The notes beneath the pieces are model-generated. The model was not told the origin of the DNA and did no database searches. It was given only the letters and a program-made list of their open reading frames with translations. The position numbers and the translations under genes were made by a program. 64,000 bases of DNA. It comes from Selenomonas sp. oral taxon 920 (GTDB lineage: Bacteria > Bacillota > Negativicutes > Selenomonadales > Selenomonadaceae). The number at the start of each line of letters is the position of its first letter. Positions within the stretch are counted from its first letter, which is position 1. The stretch covers positions 2,014,501 to 2,078,500 of the forward strand of contig NZ_CP017042.1 of the NCBI RefSeq assembly GCF_001717585.1. The letters are read 5' to 3'. Shown piece after piece: positions 1 to 7,503 of the stretch.

Positions 1-650
1 AGCTCCTCATACTTGTGGAGTGCCATCGCGTGATAGGGCAGCACCTCCACGCGGTCGACCGTCTTTAGCCCTGCGATAAAGTCCGAAAGACGGTGAAGAT
101 CATCCGCCCCCGTCGTCCATCCCGGCACGAGCACATGGCGAATCCACATCCGTTTGCCGCGCTCCGAAAGGAACTGAGCCAGTGCAAGCGCACTCTCATT
201 CGATACACCCGTGAGTGCCCTGTGCACTTCATCGTCAATCTGCTTCAGATCCAGCAGGAACAAGTCGGTAAGCGGCAGGAGATTTTCAAACACGCTAAAA
301 AACGGTTCGTCATAGGTGAACGGCTCGCCCGCCGTGTCAATGACGGTGTTCACGCCCTTTGCCTTTGCCAGGCGGAACAGCTCCGTCACAAATTCGAGTT
401 GGAGCAGCGGCTCACCGCCGCTCACCGTGATGCCGCCCTTCTGCTTCCAGTACGGGCGGTACCGCCACGCCTGCCGAAAAATTTCCTCCGCCGTCGCCTC
501 ATAACCGCCCTCCCGCTCCCATGTCTCGGGGTTGTGGCAGTACTGACAGCGATAGCGGCAGCCCTGCACAAAGACGATGAAGCGGATGCCGGGGCCGTCG
601 ACCGAGCCGAAGCTCTCTGTCGCGCTGATTCTGCCTTTACATATGCTCAT
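1..650 (-). CDS. pflA: Pyruvate formate-lyase activating enzyme (3' end cut by window)
   Basis: Radical SAM enzyme that would install the glycyl radical on the PflB encoded just upstream, using S-adenosylmethionine and a [4Fe-4S] cluster in the cytoplasm. The first residues read [19 protein letters not shown] and are followed by the cluster motif CRYRCQYC and HNPETW, all standard for PflA. The far end reads [17 protein letters not shown], close to the PflA C-terminal half, so about 216 codons are present and only a short C-terminus is missing. The ATG at 650 overlaps the pflB stop by 14 bases, giving translational coupling in the order pflB-pflA. The ribosome site is weak, as expected for a coupled gene. 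Confidence 0.93.
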   Translation of the reverse strand, partial: MSICKGRISATESFGSVDGPGIRFIVFVQGCRYRCQYCHNPETWEREGGYEATAEEIFRQAWRYRPYWKQKGGITVSGGEPLLQLEFVTELFRLAKAKGVNTVIDTAGEPFTYDEPFFSVFENLLPLTDLFLLDLKQIDDEVHRALTGVSNESALALAQFLSERGKRMWIRHVLVPGWTTGADDLHRLSDFIAGLKTVDRVEVLPYHAMALHKYEE

Positions 651-2886
651 GGAAGGTACGCGCGATCACATCCTCCTGCTGTTCGCGCGTCAGGCTGATG
701 AACTTGACCGCGTAGCCCGAGACGCGGATGGTGAAGTTCGCATAGGCGGGATCCTCGGGGTGCTCCATGATATGCTCGAGAGTCTCGCGCCCGAATACAT
801 TCACGTTCAGATGGTGCGCACCCTGATCGAAATAGCCGTCCATCGCACTTACGAGATTCTGCACGCGCTCGTCCTCATTGTGGCCGAGCGAGGCAGGAGT
901 CATGCTCTGCGTGTTCGAGATGCCGTCGAGTGCCCAGTGGTACGGCAGCTTTGCAACGGAGTTGAGCGAGGCGAGCAGCCCGCAGCACTCCGCGCCATAG
1001 CTCGGATTTGCGCCCGGCGCGAGCGGTGTCCACGCCTTGCGCCCATCAGGCATTGCACCCGTGTACTTGCCGTAGACGACGTTCGACGTGATCGTGAGAA
1101 TCGAGGTCGTCGGCTCCGAGTGACGGTAGGTGTGGCGCGCCTTGATCTTCGAGAGGAAGGTTTTGAGCACCCATTTCGCAATCTCATCCGCACGGTCGTC
1201 ATCGTTGCCGTAGCGCGGGAAATCGCCCTCGACCTCGTAGTCCACGACGATGCGGTCGTTGTAGATCGGCTTCACCTTCGCATACTTGATCGCGCACAGC
1301 GAGTCTACGACGTGCGAGAAGCCCGCAATGCCCGTTGCGAACGTGCGGCGCACGTCCGTGTCGATGAGTGCCATCTCCGCCGCTTCGTAGTAGTATTTAT
1401 CGTGCATATACTGGATGATGTTCAGCGCGTTGACGTAGACGTGCGCGAGCCAGTCCATCATGCGCTCATACTTCGTAATGACGTTGTCGTATTCGAGGTA
1501 TTCCGTGCGGATCGGACGGTAGGCAGGGCCGACCTGCGCACCGCTCTTTTCGTCCATGCCGCCGTTGATCGCGTAGAGGAGACACTTCGCGAGGTTTGCA
1601 CGCGCACCGAAGAACTGCATCTCCTTACCCGTCTGCGTCGCGGAAACGCAGCAGCAGATCGAGTAGTCGTCCCCCCACTCGGGCTTCATTACATCGTCGT
1701 TCTCGTACTGGATCGAGCTTGTACGGATAGAAATGCGCGCCGCGTAGTCCTTAAACTTCCCCGGCAGCTTCGAAGAATAAAGCACGGTGAGGTTCGGCTC
1801 GGGAGAGGGTCCCATGTTCTCAAGCGTATGGAGGAAACGGAAGTCATTCTTTGTGACCATGTGGCGGCCGTCCATGCCGATGCCCGCCATTTCAAGCGTT
1901 GCCCAGATCGGGTCACCCGAGAACAGCTCGTTGTAGGACGTGATGCGCGCGAACTTCACCATGCGGAACTTCAGCACGATATGGTCGATCAGCTCCTGCG
2001 CCTCCTCCTCGGAGAGGATGCCGCGTGCGAGGTCACGCTGGATGTAGATGTCGAGGAAGGTCGAGATGCGCCCGACACTCATCGCCGCGCCGTTCTGCGT
2101 CTTAATCGCCGCGAGGTAGCCAAAGTACAGCCACTGCACCGCCTCGCGTGCATTCTTTGCCGGTGCGGAGATGTCAAAGCCATAGATCTGCGCCATCTCC
2201 TTCATGCCCTTCAGCGCACGAATCTGCTCCGCGACCTCCTCGCGCTGCTGAATGACATCGTTGCTCATGATGCCGTCGCCGTAGTTCAGCAGGTCGCCCT
2301 GCTTGAACGCAATGAGATGATCGATGCCGTAGAGTGCGACACGGCGGTAATCGCCCACGATGCGCCCGCGCCCGTATGTGTCGGGCAGCCCCGTGATGAT
2401 GTGGCTGCGGCGTGCTGCGCGGATCTCGTCCGTGTACGCATCGAACACCGCCGCATTGTGCGTCTTGTGGTACTTCGTAAAGATCTCGTGGAGCTTCGGG
2501 CTGACCTTGTAGCCGTAGTTCTCGAGCGCCTCCTCCGCCATGCGAATACCGCCGTATGGCATGAACGCCTGCTTCAGCGGCTTGTCCGTCTGAAGCCCGA
2601 CGACTTTCTCAAGATCCTTCATCGCGGGGTCGATGTAGCCGGGACCGTATGCCGTCAGCCCTGAGACAACCTCCGTCTCCATCTCGAGCACGCCGCCCTT
2701 TGCGCGCTCCTCCTTCTGAAGTTCCTGCACGCGTGCCCACAGACGGTTCGTCGCGTCCGTCGGCGGCGCAAGGAAGGACTCGTCGCCGTCGTACGGCGTA
2801 TAGTTGCGCTGAATGAAGTCGCGGACATTGACCTCCTCCTGCCAGACGCCCCCTTCAAAACCGTCCCAGCTCTTGCTCTGCAGCAT
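637..2886 (-). CDS. pflB: Formate C-acetyltransferase (pyruvate formate-lyase)
   Basis: Cytoplasmic glycyl-radical enzyme converting pyruvate and CoA to acetyl-CoA and formate, a central anaerobic step. The 749-residue product is near the length of E. coli PflB (759). It has the catalytic cysteine pair in a CCC run at residues 411-413 (412-413 align with the usual Cys-Cys) and the glycyl-radical motif RVSGYAV with Gly724 near the C-terminus. An in-frame extension to 3003 exists, but the ATG at 2886 is preceded by AGGAGG at good spacing and begins [10 protein letters not shown], so it is chosen. The gene is transcribed into pflA from a strong promoter at 2948-2976. Confidence 0.96.
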   Translation of the reverse strand: MLQSKSWDGFEGGVWQEEVNVRDFIQRNYTPYDGDESFLAPPTDATNRLWARVQELQKEERAKGGVLEMETEVVSGLTAYGPGYIDPAMKDLEKVVGLQTDKPLKQAFMPYGGIRMAEEALENYGYKVSPKLHEIFTKYHKTHNAAVFDAYTDEIRAARRSHIITGLPDTYGRGRIVGDYRRVALYGIDHLIAFKQGDLLNYGDGIMSNDVIQQREEVAEQIRALKGMKEMAQIYGFDISAPAKNAREAVQWLYFGYLAAIKTQNGAAMSVGRISTFLDIYIQRDLARGILSEEEAQELIDHIVLKFRMVKFARITSYNELFSGDPIWATLEMAGIGMDGRHMVTKNDFRFLHTLENMGPSPEPNLTVLYSSKLPGKFKDYAARISIRTSSIQYENDDVMKPEWGDDYSICCCVSATQTGKEMQFFGARANLAKCLLYAINGGMDEKSGAQVGPAYRPIRTEYLEYDNVITKYERMMDWLAHVYVNALNIIQYMHDKYYYEAAEMALIDTDVRRTFATGIAGFSHVVDSLCAIKYAKVKPIYNDRIVVDYEVEGDFPRYGNDDDRADEIAKWVLKTFLSKIKARHTYRHSEPTTSILTITSNVVYGKYTGAMPDGRKAWTPLAPGANPSYGAECCGLLASLNSVAKLPYHWALDGISNTQSMTPASLGHNEDERVQNLVSAMDGYFDQGAHHLNVNVFGRETLEHIMEHPEDPAYANFTIRVSGYAVKFISLTREQQEDVIARTFHEHM

Positions 2887-2947
2887 GGTATGCCTCCTGT
2901 TCTGCCGTAAAAAATGTTTTGAGAATAACTCCCCATTCGATGCTTTC

Positions 2948-2976
2948 ATAATACTTGAATCGCATTCACTTTTCAA
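2948..2976 (-). promoter_or_regulatory. pflB promoter with inverted repeat in the spacer
   Basis: Read on the minus strand, TTGAAA (2971-2976) and TATTAT (2948-2953) are separated by exactly 17 bases. The spacer holds the perfect inverted repeat TGAAT-GCG-ATTCA (2956-2968). An operator in this position would block or remodel RNA polymerase binding. The same half-sites occupy the spacer of the TonB-receptor promoter at 7323-7351. The regulator is unknown. Confidence 0.6.
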
Positions 2977-3036
2977 TAGAAAGGAGGAAATAAATGCTAT
3001 CAATATTTTTCATGAAAAATATAATTTATGTATATG

Positions 3037-4197
3037 TCACCTATTCTTCGGCTCCGGCGTGATATACGCGAGCAGCGCCGCAAGCGGGAGCGCAATGACG
3101 GAGACAAGGAGTGCGGCACCAAGCCCGATGTGATCGCCGAGTGCTGCCGTCGCCGCGACACCGAGACTGCCGAGCCCGAACGACATGCCGAGCATCATGC
3201 CCGACGCCATCGCCGCGTTCTCGGGCAGTGCCTCCTGCGCCCAGATGATCGAGCTCGGCTGCGGTGCCATCAGGGAAAATCCTGCGGCAAAGAGGACGAT
3301 GCCGCCGAGCACATCCGTACTCACATGTGTGAAGTAATACGCGCAGGGCAGTATGCTGAGCACAAGGAAGCTCACGATGATCGCGCGTCCCGTGAACCTG
3401 TCCGCGAGATTCCCGCCGACGAGTCCGCCCGTCATGCCGCCCACCATAAAGATCGTAAGAAAGAGCCCTGCCGCGCTCGTATCCTCCCCATTTCCGACGA
3501 GCAGCAGCGGCAGGAATGTCCCGAACGCACCGTGTGTCCAGCAGCGCAGGCCCATCGCAAGGTTCAGTGTGATCGTCGTGCGCGCGAGCAGAATATGCAT
3601 GAGCTTGGGGGACTCCGTCGCCGCATGCTCCGGCAGAGAGGAGACGGAGCACAGCCCTGACCGCGCAAAGAGTGCGCCCATGAAAGCAGCGGGCAGGATG
3701 AGAAGCGGCAGCGCACTCAGCGACAGTTTTTCCAAAAATGCAACAAGCACAAGCGGTACAAACGCCATGCCCGCGTTGCCGCCCGCAATGAAATAACTCA
3801 TCATGCCGTTCCCGCGCCCCTCTGCCGCCGTCCGCCCCACGAGCATCGAGGAGAGCGGATGATACGCCGCCGTCGCCGCCCCCGTAACGGCAACGAGGAG
3901 AAACAGCAGCGCCATATGCCCCGCAAAACCGACCATGCAGATCGGAACAGCAGCAAGCGGTACGATGTATGGGAGCAGAGGGCTGAAATTGCGCTTGTCC
4001 ATGAGGTAGCCGAAGATCGGCTGCAGCATATTCGTCGTCACAGACGCGACCATTACGAGCACACCGCACATGGTCAGCGACAGATCAAATTTCAGGATCA
4101 GCAGCGGCAGGAGGATCGGCAGGAAATTCGCATAAAAATCCACCATCGCGTGCCCCGTCGAGAGCAGTGCCGTCGCGTGCCGTATTTTCTGTTTCAT
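3037..4197 (-). CDS. MFS transporter, fosmidomycin-resistance (Fsr) type
   Basis: A 386-residue inner-membrane protein of the major facilitator superfamily with about twelve hydrophobic segments. The N-terminal sequence (STGHAMVDFYANFLPILLP) and the DKRNFSPLLPY stretch after the second helix resemble the Fsr group of drug/metabolite exporters. The true substrate cannot be read from sequence. The ATG at 4197 (MKQKIRHATALL) is preferred to an upstream in-frame start at 4314, because the intervening 39 residues are basic and unlike the family; a GGGGGA ribosome site lies upstream. The gene diverges from the flavodoxin gene, and both would be transcribed from the 140-base gap. Confidence 0.85.
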   Translation of the reverse strand: MKQKIRHATALLSTGHAMVDFYANFLPILLPLLILKFDLSLTMCGVLVMVASVTTNMLQPIFGYLMDKRNFSPLLPYIVPLAAVPICMVGFAGHMALLFLLVAVTGAATAAYHPLSSMLVGRTAAEGRGNGMMSYFIAGGNAGMAFVPLVLVAFLEKLSLSALPLLILPAAFMGALFARSGLCSVSSLPEHAATESPKLMHILLARTTITLNLAMGLRCWTHGAFGTFLPLLLVGNGEDTSAAGLFLTIFMVGGMTGGLVGGNLADRFTGRAIIVSFLVLSILPCAYYFTHVSTDVLGGIVLFAAGFSLMAPQPSSIIWAQEALPENAAMASGMMLGMSFGLGSLGVAATAALGDHIGLGAALLVSVIALPLAALLAYITPEPKNR

Positions 4198-4338
4198 GCC
4201 GGATTCCCCCTGCCAGTCTGTCCTTTTGCATTCTCTGCGGTGCTGTCTTCTCCTGTGACCTACATCCTTGCATCCCCTTAGAAAATATGATGTAATGTAT
4301 TGTAACAAAGCCACAGGAAAAGTAAAGGAGTATTCATA

Positions 4339-4911
4339 ATGAGGAAATGGGCTGTTATCTATTCATCCACCACGGGCAATACAAAGGCCATCGCCGAAGA
4401 GATCGCGGGCACGGCGGGCGCAGATCTCTTCCGCGTGCAGGACGCACCGGCGGATCTATCCGCATATGAGGTCGTCGCGCTCGGCTACTGGCTGCGGCGC
4501 GGAGGTCCCGACGATCTTATGAAGGCATACCTGCCAAAGGTCAGAAATGCGTGCGTCATCCTCTTCCAGACGCACGGCGCAGACGTCGGCTCCGAGCACG
4601 CCGTCACCTCGTTCGCTCGTGCCGCCTACCTTCTCGGTGAAGACACGGAGATCCTCGGCACCTTCTCCGCACAGGGGAAACTCTCGCCAGCGCTCATCGC
4701 CCGCCGCAGGAAGTCCGATCCCGACGATACGCACAACAGCCCTGAGGCGCAGGAGCGCTGGGTACGCGCTGCCGAACACCCGAACGAAGAGGATCGTGCC
4801 GCCGCACGCGAATTTGTCCACAAGATGGAGCACAAGCTCGACCTCCTCGAAAAGTTTCGTCGGGAACAGGCGGCACGCAGACACGCCTCCTCTGCGTCTC
4901 CTCAAAAATAA
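4339..4911 (+). CDS. Flavodoxin family protein
   Basis: A 190-residue cytoplasmic electron-transfer protein. The N-terminal YSSTTGNTKAIAEEI is the FMN phosphate-binding loop of flavodoxins, and the ALGYWLRRGGPDD region fits the isoalloxazine-binding loop of the flavodoxin-like family related to BilS/WrbA-type short flavodoxins. The C-terminal 50 residues are charged and probably helical, longer than in a minimal flavodoxin (about 140-150 residues). AAAGGAG precedes the start. The redox partner is not evident; pyruvate metabolism genes lie nearby on the other strand. Confidence 0.85.
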   Translation: MRKWAVIYSSTTGNTKAIAEEIAGTAGADLFRVQDAPADLSAYEVVALGYWLRRGGPDDLMKAYLPKVRNACVILFQTHGADVGSEHAVTSFARAAYLLGEDTEILGTFSAQGKLSPALIARRRKSDPDDTHNSPEAQERWVRAAEHPNEEDRAAAREFVHKMEHKLDLLEKFRREQAARRHASSASPQK

Positions 4912-4916
4912 TCTTC

Positions 4917-4945
4917 TTGCCATCTTTTTTGTAATGGGGTAAAAT
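4917..4945 (+). promoter_or_regulatory. Promoter TTGCCA-N17-TAAAAT
   Basis: TTGCCA (4917-4922) and TAAAAT (4940-4945) have a 17-base spacer, placing a start about 28 bases before the PTS IIA start codon. The same hexamer pair recurs before gntP and the SYLF gene. Confidence 0.6.
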
Positions 4946-4979
4946 AAGCATAAGATTAAAACAAGAAGGGGAGGATCTT

Positions 4980-5342
4980 ATGAAGTATCACGTTACATTC
5001 ACCGCCATCGGAGATTTCGCGCTTCAGCTGCTCCAGACGCGCGGCAACCTCATCATCTTTGACAAGGATGTGCCCTACTCCTACGAGAACATGGTTGTCT
5101 CTCACACAAAGGACACGCTGAGCGAGGATGTCAGGGAGGGCGACACAATCGTCATCGCTGAGCGCAGCTACAAGGTCGCACGTGTCGGCGCGGACGCAAA
5201 TGCGAATCTGCGCGCACACGGACACGTCACCCTTCATTTCGAGAATGAGGACACGGGTGCAGACGTGCAGCCCGGCGAGATTCACCTCATCGGCACAGGG
5301 TTTCCGCGCATCATGACGGGCGATACCCTCGAGATTCTGTAA
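4980..5342 (+). CDS. PTS glucitol/sorbitol-type IIA component (orphan)
   Basis: A 120-residue protein matching the whole length of the glucitol/sorbitol IIA family (SrlB/GutA). The conserved block Y-K-V-A-x-V-G followed by NLRAHGHVTLHF, and the closing GDTLEIL, are clearly recognisable. His in VVSHTKDTL occupies the position of the phosphorylated histidine. IIA proteins accept phosphate from HPr and pass it to the cognate IIB; no IIB, IIC or polyol dehydrogenase gene is adjacent, so its role here is either to serve a distant transporter or to be regulatory. It is flanked by its own promoter and a strong terminator, making a single-gene unit. Confidence 0.88.
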   Translation: MKYHVTFTAIGDFALQLLQTRGNLIIFDKDVPYSYENMVVSHTKDTLSEDVREGDTIVIAERSYKVARVGADANANLRAHGHVTLHFENEDTGADVQPGEIHLIGTGFPRIMTGDTLEIL

Positions 5343-5355
5343 AGAGCCGCAGAAC

Positions 5356-5393
5356 AATGCCGCAGGCACACATATCGCCTGCGGCATTCTTTT
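5356..5393 (+). terminator. Rho-independent terminator after PTS IIA
   Basis: A 12-base perfect stem (AATGCCGCAGGC with GCCTGCGGCATT) around a 9-base loop, followed by CTTTT. Confidence 0.9.
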
Positions 5394-5494
5394 ATGCAAA
5401 AAAGTACATCCCACACTTGAAAAAAATATTTATTGCATAGTATACTGAAAATAAAACTTTTTTATCGAATTTTCCAAAAGAACAGGGGAACCAC

Positions 5495-5863
5495 ATGGAT
5501 ACCGAAAAAAAACGCGTCCTCGAAGCTGAGGTGATATCAAAGATGATCGCCATCTACTGCCGCGGCAACAAGCACGCCGATCGCACGCGCACGCCGCAGG
5601 ACACGGATGCGCTCTGCCCTGACTGCCGCCGTCTGCGTGACTACGCGCTCGGACGTGTCGAGCACTGTCCGCGCATGGAGGTCAAGTCCTTCTGCTCCGC
5701 CTGTCCCGTGCATTGCTACTCCCGCGATATGCGTGCGGCGATCCGCGCGGTCATGCGCTGGAGCGGGCCGCGCATGCTCCTGCATCATCCGCTCATGACG
5801 ATTCATCATATGTGGCTCGACCATCAGGCACGAAAACGCGAAAAAAAGGAGATGCGCTCATGA
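5495..5863 (+). CDS. Nitrous-oxide-stimulated promoter family protein (YgbA-like)
   Basis: A 122-residue cytoplasmic protein of the YgbA family. It has the family's cysteine series (CPDCRRLRDYA, then CPRM, then CSACPVHCY) and the C-terminal WSGPRMLLHHP block. YgbA in enterobacteria is linked to the nitrosative-stress response; the biochemical role is not firmly known, and the cysteines suggest metal or iron-sulfur binding (inference). Its stop overlaps the start of the asparaginase gene as ATGA, so the two are translationally coupled. Confidence 0.85.
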   Translation: MDTEKKRVLEAEVISKMIAIYCRGNKHADRTRTPQDTDALCPDCRRLRDYALGRVEHCPRMEVKSFCSACPVHCYSRDMRAAIRAVMRWSGPRMLLHHPLMTIHHMWLDHQARKREKKEMRS

Positions 5864-6792
5864 AGAAAATCCTGCTCCTCGCCACGGGCGGCACCATCGC
5901 CGCGCGTCAGACAGAGCACGGTCTGCGTCCAGCCCTCCACGCCGAGGATATGCGCGCAGTAATTGGCGCAAAAGACGGCGTGATCGAGGTCATGGACCTC
6001 CTCTCCATTGATTCTACGAATATCGCCCCCGCGCATTGGCAGACGATCGCACGCAAAATTGCAGAATGCCGCACGGCATACGACGGCTTCATTGTCACGC
6101 ACGGAACCGATACCATGGCGTACACCTCTGCCGCACTCTACTATATGTTGGAGCACATCGACCGCCCCGTCGTCCTCACCGGCTCACAGCGTCCGCTCGG
6201 TATAGACGGCTCCGATGCCGAGGGAAATCTTCGGCTCGCCTACACTGCCGCATGCAGCGGCTTCGCGGGTGTCTGCATCGCATTCGGAGGGCGGCTGATC
6301 CAAGGAAATGCCGCAAAGAAAATGTACGCACTCGCCGACGATGCCTTTCGCAGCATCGGGCGAACAGAGATTGACATCTCCGCCCCGTCTGCGCCGCCCG
6401 CGCCCTTTCGCCTCCATGACGAACTCGACACGAACGTCGCCGTCATCCGCCTCTACCCCGGCATAAAGCCCGGTGTCTTGGATGCACATATCACAGCGGG
6501 CTATCGCGGCATCATCCTCGAGGGCTATGGCCTCGGCAGTGTCCCCGGCGACGATGCGGCGGAGAGTTTCCTGCCCGCGCTCGCTCGCGCGCGCACGCAC
6601 GCCTGCACCATCGTCCTCACCACGCAGTGCGTCTATGACGGCGCGGACATCTCGCGCTACGAGGTGGGTGTCCGCGCGGCAGAGCTCGGTGCACTCTCCG
6701 GCGGCAGCCTCCCCATCGAGGCACTCTACACACGCCTGATGCAGCTCCTCGCGGAGACACCTGCGGGCGAGACAGTAAAGACGCTCACATAA
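5860..6792 (+). CDS. ansA: Type I (cytoplasmic) L-asparaginase
   Basis: A 310-residue enzyme hydrolysing L-asparagine to aspartate and ammonia. Both catalytic motifs are present: ATGGTIA with the nucleophile Thr12, and HGTDTM at residues 81-86 with Thr83-Asp84. There is no signal peptide, consistent with the cytoplasmic type I group. Longer in-frame starts back to 5713 overlap ygbA and are not family-like; the ATG at 5860 overlaps the ygbA stop by four bases and follows AAAGGAG. Produced aspartate could feed fumarate formation for the anaerobic respiratory genes at 25-27 kb (inference). Confidence 0.93.
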   Translation: MKKILLLATGGTIAARQTEHGLRPALHAEDMRAVIGAKDGVIEVMDLLSIDSTNIAPAHWQTIARKIAECRTAYDGFIVTHGTDTMAYTSAALYYMLEHIDRPVVLTGSQRPLGIDGSDAEGNLRLAYTAACSGFAGVCIAFGGRLIQGNAAKKMYALADDAFRSIGRTEIDISAPSAPPAPFRLHDELDTNVAVIRLYPGIKPGVLDAHITAGYRGIILEGYGLGSVPGDDAAESFLPALARARTHACTIVLTTQCVYDGADISRYEVGVRAAELGALSGGSLPIEALYTRLMQLLAETPAGETVKTLT

Positions 6793-6804
6793 AAGGAGGA
6801 CATG

Positions 6805-7206
6805 ATGCAGCTTCAAGAAATCGGCATCATCCACAATGCCTACAAGAACCTCACGGACATCCCGAGGCAGGGACGCATGAGCGAGGAGATCTCAGAGATC
6901 GAGATTCATCCGGACTACGCCGACGGACTCCTGCGCATCGAGCAGAATAAATACCTCATCGTCCTCTACTGGGCGCATCTGGCGAAACGAGACCTCCTAA
7001 AGACCATCCCGCCCGCCGCAAAGGAAATTCACGGGGTCTTCGCCGCCCGCTCTCCCGGGCGCCCAAACCCCCTCTCCCTCTGTATCGCCGAGCTCATCGA
7101 GTGCGAGGGCAACATCCTCCGCGTGAAAAATATTGATGCACTCGACGGCAGCAGTGTAATTGACATCAAACCGTATACAAAAATGGATGTCATATCGATA
7201 CCATAA
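6805..7206 (+). CDS. trmO: TrmO-family tRNA methyltransferase (TsaA-like domain)
   Basis: A 133-residue TrmO/YaeB (TsaA-like beta-barrel) protein. The domain signature FAARSPGRPNPLSL and the closing DALDGSSVIDIKPY are diagnostic. E. coli TrmO N6-methylates the threonylcarbamoyl-adenosine at position 37 of tRNA using S-adenosylmethionine. This copy lacks the C-terminal extension of the enterobacterial enzyme, so it belongs to the short form. AGGAGG at 6794-6799 lies two bases from the ATG at 6802 and five from the ATG at 6805; the second is chosen. It follows ansA by 12 bases, probably in the same transcript. Confidence 0.85.
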   Translation: MQLQEIGIIHNAYKNLTDIPRQGRMSEEISEIEIHPDYADGLLRIEQNKYLIVLYWAHLAKRDLLKTIPPAAKEIHGVFAARSPGRPNPLSLCIAELIECEGNILRVKNIDALDGSSVIDIKPYTKMDVISIP

Positions 7207-7219
7207 ATATCAGATATGG

Positions 7220-7258
7220 TGGACACCTTGTTTTTTAATAAACAAGGTGTCCATTTTT
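7220..7258 (+). terminator. Terminator of the ygbA-ansA-trmO unit
   Basis: Perfect 14-base stem (7220-7233 with 7240-7253, TGGACACCTTGTTT) around a 6-base loop, followed by TTTTTG. Confidence 0.9.
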
Positions 7259-7322
7259 GATATGAAGTTCATTTTGTCTGCTTCATTAGAAAAGAAAATT
7301 CAAAAATTTTTCCGTTATGTAC

Positions 7323-7351
7323 TTGTAATGAATCCCATTCACCATTATAAT
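7323..7351 (+). promoter_or_regulatory. Promoter of the TonB-receptor gene with inverted repeat in the spacer
   Basis: TTGTAA (7323-7328), 17-base spacer, TATAAT (7346-7351). The spacer begins with the perfect inverted repeat TGAAT-CCC-ATTCA (7329-7341). The predicted leader is about 146 bases. It contains an AT-rich stretch near 7371-7394 loosely like a Fur box, and a small hairpin at 7457-7474 (GTTCCG with CGGAAC) shortly before the AAAGGAGG ribosome site. Confidence 0.6.
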
Positions 7352-7503
7352 ACTTCATGCGTCAACTTAATGCGATTATCGTTTTCATTCAATCCGCTAA
7401 AAAGCATATTGTTTTGATACGTTTTCACCAAAATGCATTAGAGTGCGTGCGAAAGCGTTCCGATGGAGCGGAACATAATAGTCACAGTACAAAGGAGGAT
7501 CAC

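Noticed and set aside
577-2664. A 695-codon open frame on the plus strand
   Set aside because: It is antisense to pflB, whose protein has all catalytic motifs; the plus-strand product is Arg/His-rich with no family features, a usual shadow in GC-rich DNA.
2956-2968. A Rex or FNR site at the pflB promoter
   Set aside because: The half-sites TGAAT/ATTCA do not match TTGTGA-type Rex or TTGAT-N4-ATCAA FNR sites closely enough.
7371-7394. A Fur box in the receptor leader
   Set aside because: The AT-rich stretch matches the Fur consensus only partly, and it lies downstream of the predicted start; kept as a remark only.
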